Source of the DNA: Faecalibacterium sp. CAG:74
GTDB lineage: Bacteria; Bacillota; Clostridia; Christensenellales; Aristaeellaceae
DNA length: 28,720 bases
Assembly (NCBI GenBank): GCA_000437595.1
Contig: FR899854.1
Span: 39,207 to 67,926, forward strand
Direction of reading: 5' to 3'
Part shown: in pieces, positions 15,541 to 23,081 of the stretch
How positions within the stretch are numbered: position 1 is the stretch's first letter
Layout: each line of letters starts with the position of its first letter
Position numbers and translations under genes: made by a program
The notes under the pieces: model-generated
Database searches by the model: none
What the model saw: only the letters and a program-made list of their open reading frames with translations
Told to the model about the DNA's origin: nothing

Positions 15541-17427
15541 TTGCGATTGGAGGATATCAAGTCGCCGCAGGACATTAAAGGTTTGTCCTATGCGGAGATG
15601 AACGATCTCGCCGCGCAGATTCGCACAGAACTGGTCACGACTATTTCCAAGCGCGGCGGGCATTTGGCGAGCAATCTGGGCGTGGTAGAATTAACGATGG
15701 CGATTCACCGCGTGTTCAACATGCCGGAGGACAAAATCGTCTTCGATGTGGGGCATCAGAGCTACGTCCATAAGCTGCTGACGGGGCGCTACCGCACGTT
15801 CTGTACCCTGCGCTCCTTCGGCGGCATGTCCGGCTTTCCGAAGCGCTCCGAAAGCGAATATGATGTGTTCGAGACGGGTCATGCCTCTACCGCGCTGTCC
15901 GCAGCGCTGGGGCTGGCGCGCGCCCGCGATTTGCAGGGGCAGCATCACCATGTGCTGGCGCTGGTGGGCGATGGCGCAATGACCGGCGGCATGTGCTATG
16001 AGGCGCTCAACGACGCGGGTGACAGTCATACGCGTATGATTGTCATTCTGAATGACAACGAAATGTCGATTGCGCCGAACGTGGGGGCGCTTTCGCAGCA
16101 CCTGACGGATCTGCGCGTCTCCAGCGGGTGGACAAGCACGAAGCGGGTCATCCGCAAAGGTTTGTCCTGCCTGCCCGTAGTCGGAAAACCGCTTCAGTGT
16201 TTTTTATCGTGGGCAAAAAAGAGCGTCAAGTCCATGTTCGTGCGCGAAAATCAAGAGGGATTCTTCAATAGCCTTGGCTTCCATTATTTCGGCCCAATTA
16301 ACGGGCATGACCTCAAGGCACTGGAGCACACATTGGAGGCTGTCATACAGTTGGATGAGCCGGTTGTCGTGCATGTGCTCACAAAAAAAGGCTATGGATA
16401 CAGCGCGGCGGAGGACAAGCCGGAGCGCTTCCACGGCACGCTGCCGTTCTATGTGGAAACCGGTACGGCGCGCAAGAAGGGAACACTGCCGTCTTATGGG
16501 CAGGTGATGGCGGAAACGCTGTCCGAAATGGCGAAAACGGATGAAAAAATCGTCGCGATTACCGCCGCTATGCCGTCGGGTACGGGCTTGTCGTACTTTG
16601 CGGAGCGTTTTCCGCGCCGCATGATGGACGTCGGTATTGCGGAGGAACATGCCGTTACGATGGCAGCAGGGCTGGCGGCGGGCGGCATGAAGCCATACTT
16701 CGCGGTCTACGCGTCGTTCTTCCAACGGTCGTTTGATCAGATGATACATGACGTTTGTATGCCGAAGCTGAACGTGACACTGCTGCTTGACCGTGCGGGG
16801 CTGGTCGGCGAGGATGGCGCGACGCACCACGGCGTGTGGGATTTAGCGTCAATGCTGCCCGTGCCGAACATGGTGATTCTGGCACCGCGCGACCTGAATG
16901 AGCTGCGCACCATGATGCGCTGGACGCAGGAGAACGAATCCCCCTGCGCCATTCGCTATGGGCGTGAATCCGTCGATTTGTCGGCGCGCTACCCGGCGCA
17001 GGATAAGCCGTTCCGCATCGGCGAATGGGAGCTGATGGAGCAGGGGGAGGATGTGGCGCTGCTGGCTGTCGGCTCGATGGTGGCAGAAGCGATTGAAGTT
17101 CGCGACCTGCTGGAAAAGCGCGGCATTCACGCGGCGCTGGTGAACTGCCGGAGTGTGAAGCCGATGGACGAGAAAATGCTGCATCAGCTGGCGAATCGCC
17201 CAATCGTCACGATGGAGGAGCATGTGCTGACGGGCGGCTTCGGCAGCGTGGTCTGCGCGTTCCTGTCCGGCGAAGGGCTGCCCGCGCCGATGCTGTCCTT
17301 CGGCATCCCGGATACCTTCGTGCAGCATGGGCGGCGTGATCAGCTGCTGAAATACTTGGGATTGACGCCGGAACTGATGACCCAGCGCATCGTCATCGCG
17401 CTGAAGAATGGAGAAAAGCATCAATGA
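15541..17427 (+). CDS. dxs: 1-deoxy-D-xylulose-5-phosphate synthase
   Basis: DXS condenses pyruvate with glyceraldehyde-3-phosphate to form DXP, the first step of the MEP isoprenoid pathway, using thiamine diphosphate. The 628-residue protein has normal length and shows SKRGGHLASNLGVVEL, GHQSYVHKLLTGR (His72), the ThDP motif GDGAMTGGMCYEALNDAG (Asp144), NDNEMSIAPNVGALS, GIAEEHAVTMAAGLA and DTFVQHGRRDQLL. TTG 15541 is chosen because AAGGAGGG ends 7 bases before it and the protein then begins like other DXS (LEDIKSPQDIKGLS); the in-frame ATG 15523 overlaps that ribosome site. It overlaps tlyA by 4 bases, as in many Firmicutes. I see no strong promoter between copy A of the repeat and the start, so it may depend on read-through from ddl. 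Confidence 0.96.
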   Translation: MRLEDIKSPQDIKGLSYAEMNDLAAQIRTELVTTISKRGGHLASNLGVVELTMAIHRVFNMPEDKIVFDVGHQSYVHKLLTGRYRTFCTLRSFGGMSGFPKRSESEYDVFETGHASTALSAALGLARARDLQGQHHHVLALVGDGAMTGGMCYEALNDAGDSHTRMIVILNDNEMSIAPNVGALSQHLTDLRVSSGWTSTKRVIRKGLSCLPVVGKPLQCFLSWAKKSVKSMFVRENQEGFFNSLGFHYFGPINGHDLKALEHTLEAVIQLDEPVVVHVLTKKGYGYSAAEDKPERFHGTLPFYVETGTARKKGTLPSYGQVMAETLSEMAKTDEKIVAITAAMPSGTGLSYFAERFPRRMMDVGIAEEHAVTMAAGLAAGGMKPYFAVYASFFQRSFDQMIHDVCMPKLNVTLLLDRAGLVGEDGATHHGVWDLASMLPVPNMVILAPRDLNELRTMMRWTQENESPCAIRYGRESVDLSARYPAQDKPFRIGEWELMEQGEDVALLAVGSMVAEAIEVRDLLEKRGIHAALVNCRSVKPMDEKMLHQLANRPIVTMEEHVLTGGFGSVVCAFLSGEGLPAPMLSFGIPDTFVQHGRRDQLLKYLGLTPELMTQRIVIALKNGEKHQ

Positions 17428-18248
17428 GCGAAAAGCAACGGGCTGATGTAGCGCTGGTGGAACGCGGGCTTTGCGAAAGCCGCACGAAGGCGCAGGTCAG
17501 CATCATGGCGGGCGAGGTGTACGTCGGCACGCGCCGCATCGACAAGGCGTCGGAGCTGATTAAGCCGGAGGACGAGCTGGAGATCCGCGGCAAGTCGAAC
17601 CCCTACGCCAGCCGCGGCGGATTGAAGCTGGAAAAGGCGATTACGTCCTTTCAGGCGGATCTGCGCGGCAAGGTGTGCATGGACATCGGCGCGGCGACCG
17701 GCGGCTTCACGGACGTCTGCCTCCAAAACGGCGCGGCGCATGTCTATGCGATTGACGTGGGCTACGGGCAGTTCTCTTGGAAACTGCGCAACGACCCGCG
17801 CGTAACGCTCTATGAGCGGACGAATGCGCGCCTGCTGACGCCGGACATGCTGCCGCTGCACCCGACTGTTACGGTGATGGATGTGTCCTTCATCAGCATT
17901 CGCCTGATTTTGCCCGTTGCGGCGCAGCTGATGGGCGAGGAGGGCGTGTTCTATACGCTGATTAAGCCGCAGTTCGAGGCGGGACGTGACCGCATCGGCA
18001 AGAAAGGCGTCATCCACGACCCGAAGGTGCACGAGGACGTGCTGCGGGAGATTGTGGAATTCGCGCCGAGCATCGGCTGGCAGGTGCAGCAGCTTGATTA
18101 TTCGCCGATTAAGGGACCGGAGGGCAACATTGAGTTCTTGGGCAAAATCACCGTCCGGACGCAGGAGACTGAGCCGGTGACGCCGGAAATCATCCACGAG
18201 CTGGTGAAAAAGGCGCATCAGGAGCTAAAGGGTTCTTCACACAAGTAA
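17424..18248 (+). CDS. tlyA: TlyA family rRNA 2'-O-methyltransferase
   Basis: This 274-residue protein has an N-terminal S4 RNA-binding domain (about residues 5-65, with VERGLCESRTKAQVSIMAGEV) and an FtsJ-like SAM-dependent methyltransferase domain with CMDIGAATGGFTDV and VMDVSFISIRLILP. TlyA enzymes methylate ribose in 16S and 23S rRNA (the haemolysin name is historical). It starts inside the dxs stop (ATGA overlap), giving coupled translation. dxs-tlyA-nadK-argR-recN is a conserved order in Firmicutes. Copy B of the intergenic repeat begins at its stop codon. Confidence 0.95.
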   Translation: MSEKQRADVALVERGLCESRTKAQVSIMAGEVYVGTRRIDKASELIKPEDELEIRGKSNPYASRGGLKLEKAITSFQADLRGKVCMDIGAATGGFTDVCLQNGAAHVYAIDVGYGQFSWKLRNDPRVTLYERTNARLLTPDMLPLHPTVTVMDVSFISIRLILPVAAQLMGEEGVFYTLIKPQFEAGRDRIGKKGVIHDPKVHEDVLREIVEFAPSIGWQVQQLDYSPIKGPEGNIEFLGKITVRTQETEPVTPEIIHELVKKAHQELKGSSHK

Positions 18249-18310
18249 TACGATTTCCTGCATTCACCTGCGCCACCTGCGTGCGCATTCTCATTTGGAA
18301 ATGGTATCAA
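18246..18310 (+). repeat. Intergenic hairpin repeat, copy B (after tlyA)
   Basis: This 65-base segment is the partner of 15437-15502 (nine substitutions and one gap). The outer stem (CGATTTCC with GGAAATGG) is kept with one mismatch and the inner TGCGC/GCGCA stem with its 9-base loop is kept exactly. Like copy A it begins at the stop codon of the gene before it. The nadK promoter starts 16 bases later. Confidence 0.8.
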
Positions 18311-18325
18311 AATTTCTGTATATGC

Positions 18326-18354
18326 TTGCATGAATATTCATCTTGTGTTATAAT
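18326..18354 (+). promoter_or_regulatory. Promoter of nadK-argR-recN, with ArgR-box-like half-site
   Basis: TTGCAT (18326-18331) and TATAAT (18349-18354) are 17 bases apart, with a TGT extended -10. The spacer contains the palindrome ATGAATATTCAT (18330-18341), and CATGAATA matches the first half of the Bacillus ArgR box. ArgR is encoded in this operon, so autoregulation is plausible but inferred. Confidence 0.8.
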
Positions 18355-18417
18355 GGGGATACTTCGGGTGCTGTTTGTGAAAAAAACGGCAGACTGAATC
18401 AGGATGGAGGGAACGGC

Positions 18418-19257
18418 GTGCGACTTGGCATCGTCATTCATGGTCATCGGCCGGATGCAATGGCAGCGGCGCATCATGCAGTGGCACAGCTTGCGTCCTG
18501 CGGTGCGCAGGTGCTGGTGGAAGATGAGGTGCTGGCAGCGTTTGCGTCGGGCAGCGTGACTTCGCTGAATGCGCCGGATGCGCGGGCGGATGTGATTCTG
18601 TCGCTGGGCGGCGACGGCACGCTGCTTCGCGGCGCACAGTATGCGCTTTCGTGGGATGCGGCGCTGCTCGGCGTGAACCTGGGGCGCGTCGGATTTTTGG
18701 CGGAAGGCGAGGCAGATGCCCTGCCGAGGCTGTTGGACAAGGTCATCCGCGGCGACTACGAGACAGAGCGCCGCGCAGTGCTGTCCGTGCAGATGAATGG
18801 GCAAAGCTGGTACGCCATCAACGACGTGGTGATGAGCCGCGGCGGCTATGCGCGGCTGATTACGGTTACGGCGCTGGTGGATGGCGCACTCGCCGGGCAT
18901 TACATTGCCGATGGGCTTGTTGTCGCCACGCCGACGGGGTCAACCGGCTATTCGCTCTCCGCTGGCGGCCCGATTATTTCCCCGAAAGTGGATTGCATGG
19001 TGCTCACGCCGATTTGTGCCCACAGTTTGCAGCATCGTCCGACCGTTGTGCAGGGCAGCGCACAGATTCGCCTTCTGTTGGGGTCGGATGCGCCGCAGAG
19101 CGCCTGCCTGCAAGTCGATGGGCAGACGTACGCGCAGCTGGATGACGGTGCGGTGGTCGAAATCAGTCGCGCCGATCGAACGCTGCAGCTCATCCGCACG
19201 AGTGACCAGCCGTTCTTCAACCTTGTCCGCGAAAAGCTGACGGAATGGACCCGATAA
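18418..19257 (+). CDS. nadK: NAD kinase
   Basis: NAD kinase phosphorylates NAD to NADP. The 279-residue protein has the ATP-binding GGDGT motif at residues 64-68, GVNLGRVGFLAE, the NAD-binding stretch TPTGSTGYSLSAGGP and a C-terminal LQVDGQ segment. It is slightly divergent at the N-terminus (RLGIVIHGHRPDA). GTG 18418 is set by GGAGG 7 bases upstream; the frame is open to 18343, but that overlaps the promoter region. It has its own promoter although in related bacteria it is usually within the dxs-tlyA transcript. Confidence 0.95.
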   Translation: MRLGIVIHGHRPDAMAAAHHAVAQLASCGAQVLVEDEVLAAFASGSVTSLNAPDARADVILSLGGDGTLLRGAQYALSWDAALLGVNLGRVGFLAEGEADALPRLLDKVIRGDYETERRAVLSVQMNGQSWYAINDVVMSRGGYARLITVTALVDGALAGHYIADGLVVATPTGSTGYSLSAGGPIISPKVDCMVLTPICAHSLQHRPTVVQGSAQIRLLLGSDAPQSACLQVDGQTYAQLDDGAVVEISRADRTLQLIRTSDQPFFNLVREKLTEWTR

Positions 19258-19288
19258 CACAAAATGTAAAGGCAGGTGCTGCGGAAAT

Positions 19289-19738
19289 ATGAAAACCGTT
19301 CGACAAGTGGCAATCCTCGATATCATCGAAAAACAGGAAATTGAAACGCAGGAGGAACTCGCCAGCTCCCTGAATGCGCGGGGCATCCGCGTGACGCAGG
19401 CGACCGTATCCCGCGACATTAAGGAATTGCGGCTGCTGAAAGTGCTGACCCCCTCCGGCAAGTACAAATACGCAACGGGCGATCAGGCGGACAACAATCT
19501 GACCGACCGTTTCATTCGGATGCTGGCGGAATCGCTGCTGTCTGTCTCGTCGGCGAACAACCTGATTGTGGTGAAAACCTTGTCGGGTTCAGCGAACGTC
19601 GCGGCGGAAGCGCTGGACAGTATGCACTGGCCGGAGGTGCTGGGGACGCTGGCAGGCGACAACACGGTGCTGCTGATTATCCGCTCGAACGAGGAGACGA
19701 TCACCGTCACCAGCCGCATCCGGGAAATGATGAAATAA
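19289..19738 (+). CDS. argR: Arginine repressor ArgR
   Basis: This 149-residue regulator has the normal ArgR length. The N-terminal winged helix (1-70) carries ETQEELASSLNARGI and TVSRDIKELRLLKV, the recognition helix with its conserved Ser-Arg. The C-terminal oligomerisation and arginine-binding domain (80-149) contains TLAGDNTVLLIIR; the family consensus has GDDT, so one Asp is Asn here. ArgR represses arginine synthesis genes and may activate catabolism. The ribosome site before ATG 19289 is weak (AGGCAGG). In Firmicutes, argR (ahrC) commonly sits just before recN, as here. Confidence 0.95.
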   Translation: MKTVRQVAILDIIEKQEIETQEELASSLNARGIRVTQATVSRDIKELRLLKVLTPSGKYKYATGDQADNNLTDRFIRMLAESLLSVSSANNLIVVKTLSGSANVAAEALDSMHWPEVLGTLAGDNTVLLIIRSNEETITVTSRIREMMK

Positions 19739-19778
19739 CGGCAATGGTTATCCCCGGCACGGAAAAGGAGTATCCATC

Positions 19779-21503
19779 ATGATTCTATCCATGCGAATGC
19801 GGAATATCGCGCTGATTGAGGAACTGAGTCTGGAATTCGGCGAAGGGCTGCACGTTATGACCGGCGAAACCGGCGCGGGCAAATCCATCGTCGTGGACGC
19901 GGTCAATCTGGTGCTGGGCGGACGCGCCGCGCGGGAACTCATCCGCACGGGAACGGACAAGGCGTGGGTCGAAGCGGTGTTCGATGCCAGCGGCAATGAG
20001 GAAGTCGCAAAATGGGCGCAGGCGCAGGAACTTGATGATTTTGACGGTACGGTAACGCTCTACCGCGAAATCACACGCTCCGGGCGCAACCTCTGCCGCG
20101 TCTGCGGGGTGGTGATGCCGCTGTCCGCGCTCAAAGACATCGCCGTGTTGCTGATGGACGTGCATGGGCAGCACGAGGCGCAGTTCCTGATGAACTCGCA
20201 GTATCACCTGCTGTTTCTGGATGCTGCGGGCGGCGACGATTATCAGGCGCTGCTCAGCCGCGTGGACGCGGCCTATCAGGCGTTCATCACCAACCATCGG
20301 CAGTACGCGCGCTTGGTCAAGGAGAATGAGAAGAAACAGTACCGCATGGAATCGCTGAAAAAGTCGCTGGAGGAATTGGAAAAAGCGCGGCTGAAGCTGG
20401 GCGAGGAAGAAACGCTGGCAGCGGAAAAAGAGCGCTTCCGGCATTCGGAGAAGATTGCGACAGCGGTTGCGGCAGCGCATCGGGCGATTTCAGCGAACGA
20501 TGACAGCGAGACGGTACTTTCGCGCGTGAAGGAAGCGGCGGATGCGCTTCGGTCGCTGGCAGCGTTCGGCGAAAGCTACGTCAGTCTGGCGCAGCGGTGC
20601 GATTCGGCGTACTATGAGCTGGAGGAAATCGGCTACGAACTGGCGGATCTGACTGAAAAAGGGGAGTTCGACCCCGTTCGGGCGGAGAAAGTTGAGACAC
20701 GGCTGGATTTGATTCGGCGCATGGAACGCAAGTACGGCGAAACGGTGGCGGAAGTCCTTTCGCAGCAGCAGAAGATGCAGGAGGAATACGACAATTACGT
20801 TTCGCTGGATGAGCAGGTTGCCAAAACCGGCGCGGAGCATAAGCGGCTCTTGGCGCAGTATCGGCAGTTGGCCCGTCAGCTGACGGAGGCGCGGCACGGG
20901 CTGGCGAATGAGTTTGAGAAGAACATGATGGCGCAGCTGAAAGACCTCGGTATGGGCAACACCATCTTCCAAGTGTCGTTCGCGATTCGCCCGGAAGGGA
21001 AGATTTTCATGCCGCAGTCGGTCGGCGACGACGTGATTGAGTTTATGATTTCCCCGAACCCCGGCGAACCGCTGAAACCGCTGTCAAAAATCGCGTCTGG
21101 CGGCGAATTGTCGCGCCTGATGCTGGCGATTAAGAGCCTCGAAGCCGAAAAAGGCGGCGTCGGCACGATGGTGTTCGACGAAATCGACACGGGCATCAGC
21201 GGACGGATGGCACAGGTCGTCGCGGAGAAGATGGCGCTGATCGCGCGCAAGCGGCAGGTTATCTGCGTGACGCACCTGCCGCAGATTGCAGCGATGGCGG
21301 CACACCAGTTTCTTGTGGAGAAGCGTGTGGAAGGGGAGCGGACGAATACGAGTGTTCGCCTGCTTTCACCCAAGGAACGAATCAGCGAAGTCGCGCGGAT
21401 GCTCGGCGGCGCGGACGGCAGCGAGGGCAGTGCCATGAGTCACGCAGCGCACATGCTCTATGTGGCGGGAAATCTGCCGGAAGAAGATATTAGTCATAGC
21501 TAA
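19779..21503 (+). CDS. recN: DNA repair protein RecN
   Basis: RecN is an SMC-like ATPase that acts at DNA double-strand breaks. The 574-residue protein has Walker A GETGAGKS (Lys35), a long helical and coiled-coil middle (about 150-390), the ABC signature LSKIASGGELSRLMLAIKS and Walker B TMVFDEIDTGISG, followed by CVTHLPQIAA. Length and order are normal. ATG 19779 has AAGGAG 8 bases upstream. In many sporulating Firmicutes recN is followed by spoIVB and spo0A; here it is followed by the rnf operon. No good terminator follows. Confidence 0.96.
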   Translation: MILSMRMRNIALIEELSLEFGEGLHVMTGETGAGKSIVVDAVNLVLGGRAARELIRTGTDKAWVEAVFDASGNEEVAKWAQAQELDDFDGTVTLYREITRSGRNLCRVCGVVMPLSALKDIAVLLMDVHGQHEAQFLMNSQYHLLFLDAAGGDDYQALLSRVDAAYQAFITNHRQYARLVKENEKKQYRMESLKKSLEELEKARLKLGEEETLAAEKERFRHSEKIATAVAAAHRAISANDDSETVLSRVKEAADALRSLAAFGESYVSLAQRCDSAYYELEEIGYELADLTEKGEFDPVRAEKVETRLDLIRRMERKYGETVAEVLSQQQKMQEEYDNYVSLDEQVAKTGAEHKRLLAQYRQLARQLTEARHGLANEFEKNMMAQLKDLGMGNTIFQVSFAIRPEGKIFMPQSVGDDVIEFMISPNPGEPLKPLSKIASGGELSRLMLAIKSLEAEKGGVGTMVFDEIDTGISGRMAQVVAEKMALIARKRQVICVTHLPQIAAMAAHQFLVEKRVEGERTNTSVRLLSPKERISEVARMLGGADGSEGSAMSHAAHMLYVAGNLPEEDISHS

Positions 21504-21531
21504 TGGTGAAATTGACTAAAAAACTTTGGCT

Positions 21532-21543
21532 GACATTTGTCAA
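21532..21543. promoter_or_regulatory. Palindrome TGACATTTGTCA upstream of the rnf promoter
   Basis: This is a perfect inverted repeat with a 2-base centre, about 50 bases upstream of the predicted rnf transcription start. The overlapping TTTGTCAAAC (21537-21546) recurs at the rnfC start codon (21689-21698). A regulator site is inferred from symmetry and repetition only. Confidence 0.4.
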
Positions 21544-21573
21544 ACTTTTCGCTGTACCAAATGCCTTGTTATA

Positions 21574-21582
21574 TGATATAAT
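21574..21582 (+). promoter_or_regulatory. Extended -10 promoter of the rnf operon
   Basis: TGA followed by TATAAT (21577-21582) makes an extended -10. The -35 region (around 21554, GTACCA) is poor, which fits a promoter that needs an activator or relies on the extended -10. Transcription would start near 21589, leaving a leader of about 97 bases. Confidence 0.65.
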
Positions 21583-21605
21583 AGATTTCGTGTGATTGTG
21601 TCCTG

Positions 21606-21626
21606 TTCAGACGGATTCCGTCTGAA
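21606..21626 (+). promoter_or_regulatory. Perfect 10-bp inverted repeat in the rnf leader
   Basis: TTCAGACGGA and TCCGTCTGAA flank a single T, starting about 17 bases after the predicted transcription start. No T tract follows, so it is not a standard terminator. It could be a protein-binding site in DNA or an RNA hairpin that affects transcript stability. Confidence 0.6.
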
Positions 21627-21685
21627 TATGTGTTTTCTGCTGTCACGGCAGGGGATGCAAAAGGATTTGGAAAGGGGTTTTCTCT

Positions 21686-23077
21686 GTGTTTGTCAAACAC
21701 ATGTTTCCCGGCGGAACGCATCCGCATGAGGGCGTAAACGGCAAGGCCGTCAACAGCGGCAATGCCATTCGTGAGCTGCCCGCGCCTGCGCGCGTGGTGA
21801 TTCCGCTCTCGCAGCATATCGGTGCGCCCTGCAAGCCCATCGTGCAGAAGGGTGATTTGGTGCTGGCGGGTCAGAAGATTGGCGAAGCGGGCGGCTTTGT
21901 GTCCGCACCGGTGCATTCGTCCGTCTCCGGCAAGGTCGTCGGCATTGAGCCGGTCGAACTGGCAAATGGTTCGACGGTTTCCGCCGTCGTCATCGAGAAT
22001 GACTTCCAGAACAACTGGGTGGAGCTGCATCCGGCAGAGCACCCGGAAACGCTGACCGCGCAGGAATTGCAGACCATCGTCCGCGAAGCCGGCATCGTCG
22101 GCATGGGCGGCGCGACGTTCCCCACGCAGGTCAAGATAACGCCCCCGAAGGGCAAGACGATTGAGAAGCTTGTCATCAACGGCGCGGAGTGCGAACCGTA
22201 CCTGACGGCTGACCATCGCCTGATGCTGGAAAAACCCGCGGAAATCATTGACGGCATCCACCTGATGATGCTTGCGCTGGACGTGAAGGAAGCGCATGTC
22301 GGCGTGGAGAACAACAAAATGGACGCGGTGGAAGCGCTCCGTGCCGCGGCGAAGAACGTCGAAGGCATCACAATTCATGATTTGCCCGTCCGCTATCCGC
22401 AGGGCGGTGAAAAGCAGCTGGTGTATGCCCTGACGCGCCGCAAGGTGCCGACCGGCGGTCTGCCGCTGGATGTCGGCTGCGTGGTCAGCAACGTCGGCAC
22501 GGTGTATGCCATTCAGCAGGCGATTCGCGAGGGTCGCCCGCTCGTGCAGCGCGTGACGACGGTTGGCGGGCTGGTCAACAACCCCGGCAACTTCCTCGTT
22601 AGCGTCGGTACGCCGATTGACACGCTGCTGGAAGCCTGCGGCGGAATGCAGTCCGGCGCACGGATGCTCATCAGCGGCGGTCCGATGATGGGCATGGCGA
22701 TTACCCGCACGGATATCCCGGTCACGAAGGGCACGTCCGGCGTGCTTGTGTTGGGCGAAGAAGCCGTTGACCCGGTGGAATCCGCCTGTATCAACTGCGG
22801 CCGCTGCCTGCGCGCCTGCCCGATGCAGCTGATGCCGACGCTGCTTGACCGCTGCGTCCGCGCCGACCGCTATGACGAAGCCGAAAAGTACGGCATCATG
22901 AACTGTATCGAATGCGGTGCGTGCACCTTCGTCTGCCCCGCCAAGCGCCTGCTTACGCAGTCCTGCCGTCAGGGCAAAAAGGTGATTACGACCCGCAAGA
23001 AGGCGGAAGCCGCGAAGAAAGCCGCGGCAGAAGCTGCAAAGAAGGCTGCTGAAGAGCAGTCCAAGAAGGAGGCATAA
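21686..23077 (+). CDS. rnfC: Rnf complex subunit RnfC
   Basis: RnfC is the peripheral subunit of the Rnf ferredoxin:NAD+ oxidoreductase that binds NAD(H) and FMN. The 463-residue protein starts with PGGTHPHEG, has an N-terminal barrel-sandwich part, a Rossmann-like middle (GIVGMGGATFPTQVK, NGAECEPYLTADHRLM) and two 4Fe-4S motifs near residue 368 onwards: CINCGRCLRACP and CIECGACTFVCP. It ends in a Lys/Ala-rich helical tail (KKAAAEAAKKAAEEQSKKEA). GTG 21686 is preferred, with AAAGGGG 8 bases upstream; ATG 21701 is the alternative. The GTG lies inside the 15-bp palindrome GTGTTTG-T-CAAACAC. Confidence 0.95.
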   Translation: MFVKHMFPGGTHPHEGVNGKAVNSGNAIRELPAPARVVIPLSQHIGAPCKPIVQKGDLVLAGQKIGEAGGFVSAPVHSSVSGKVVGIEPVELANGSTVSAVVIENDFQNNWVELHPAEHPETLTAQELQTIVREAGIVGMGGATFPTQVKITPPKGKTIEKLVINGAECEPYLTADHRLMLEKPAEIIDGIHLMMLALDVKEAHVGVENNKMDAVEALRAAAKNVEGITIHDLPVRYPQGGEKQLVYALTRRKVPTGGLPLDVGCVVSNVGTVYAIQQAIREGRPLVQRVTTVGGLVNNPGNFLVSVGTPIDTLLEACGGMQSGARMLISGGPMMGMAITRTDIPVTKGTSGVLVLGEEAVDPVESACINCGRCLRACPMQLMPTLLDRCVRADRYDEAEKYGIMNCIECGACTFVCPAKRLLTQSCRQGKKVITTRKKAEAAKKAAAEAAKKAAEEQSKKEA

Positions 23078-23081
23078 CACC

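Noticed and set aside
21492..21519. TTAGTCA/TGACTAA inverted repeat at the end of recN as a terminator
   Set aside because: The stem is AT-rich with a 16-base loop and no T tract on the plus strand.
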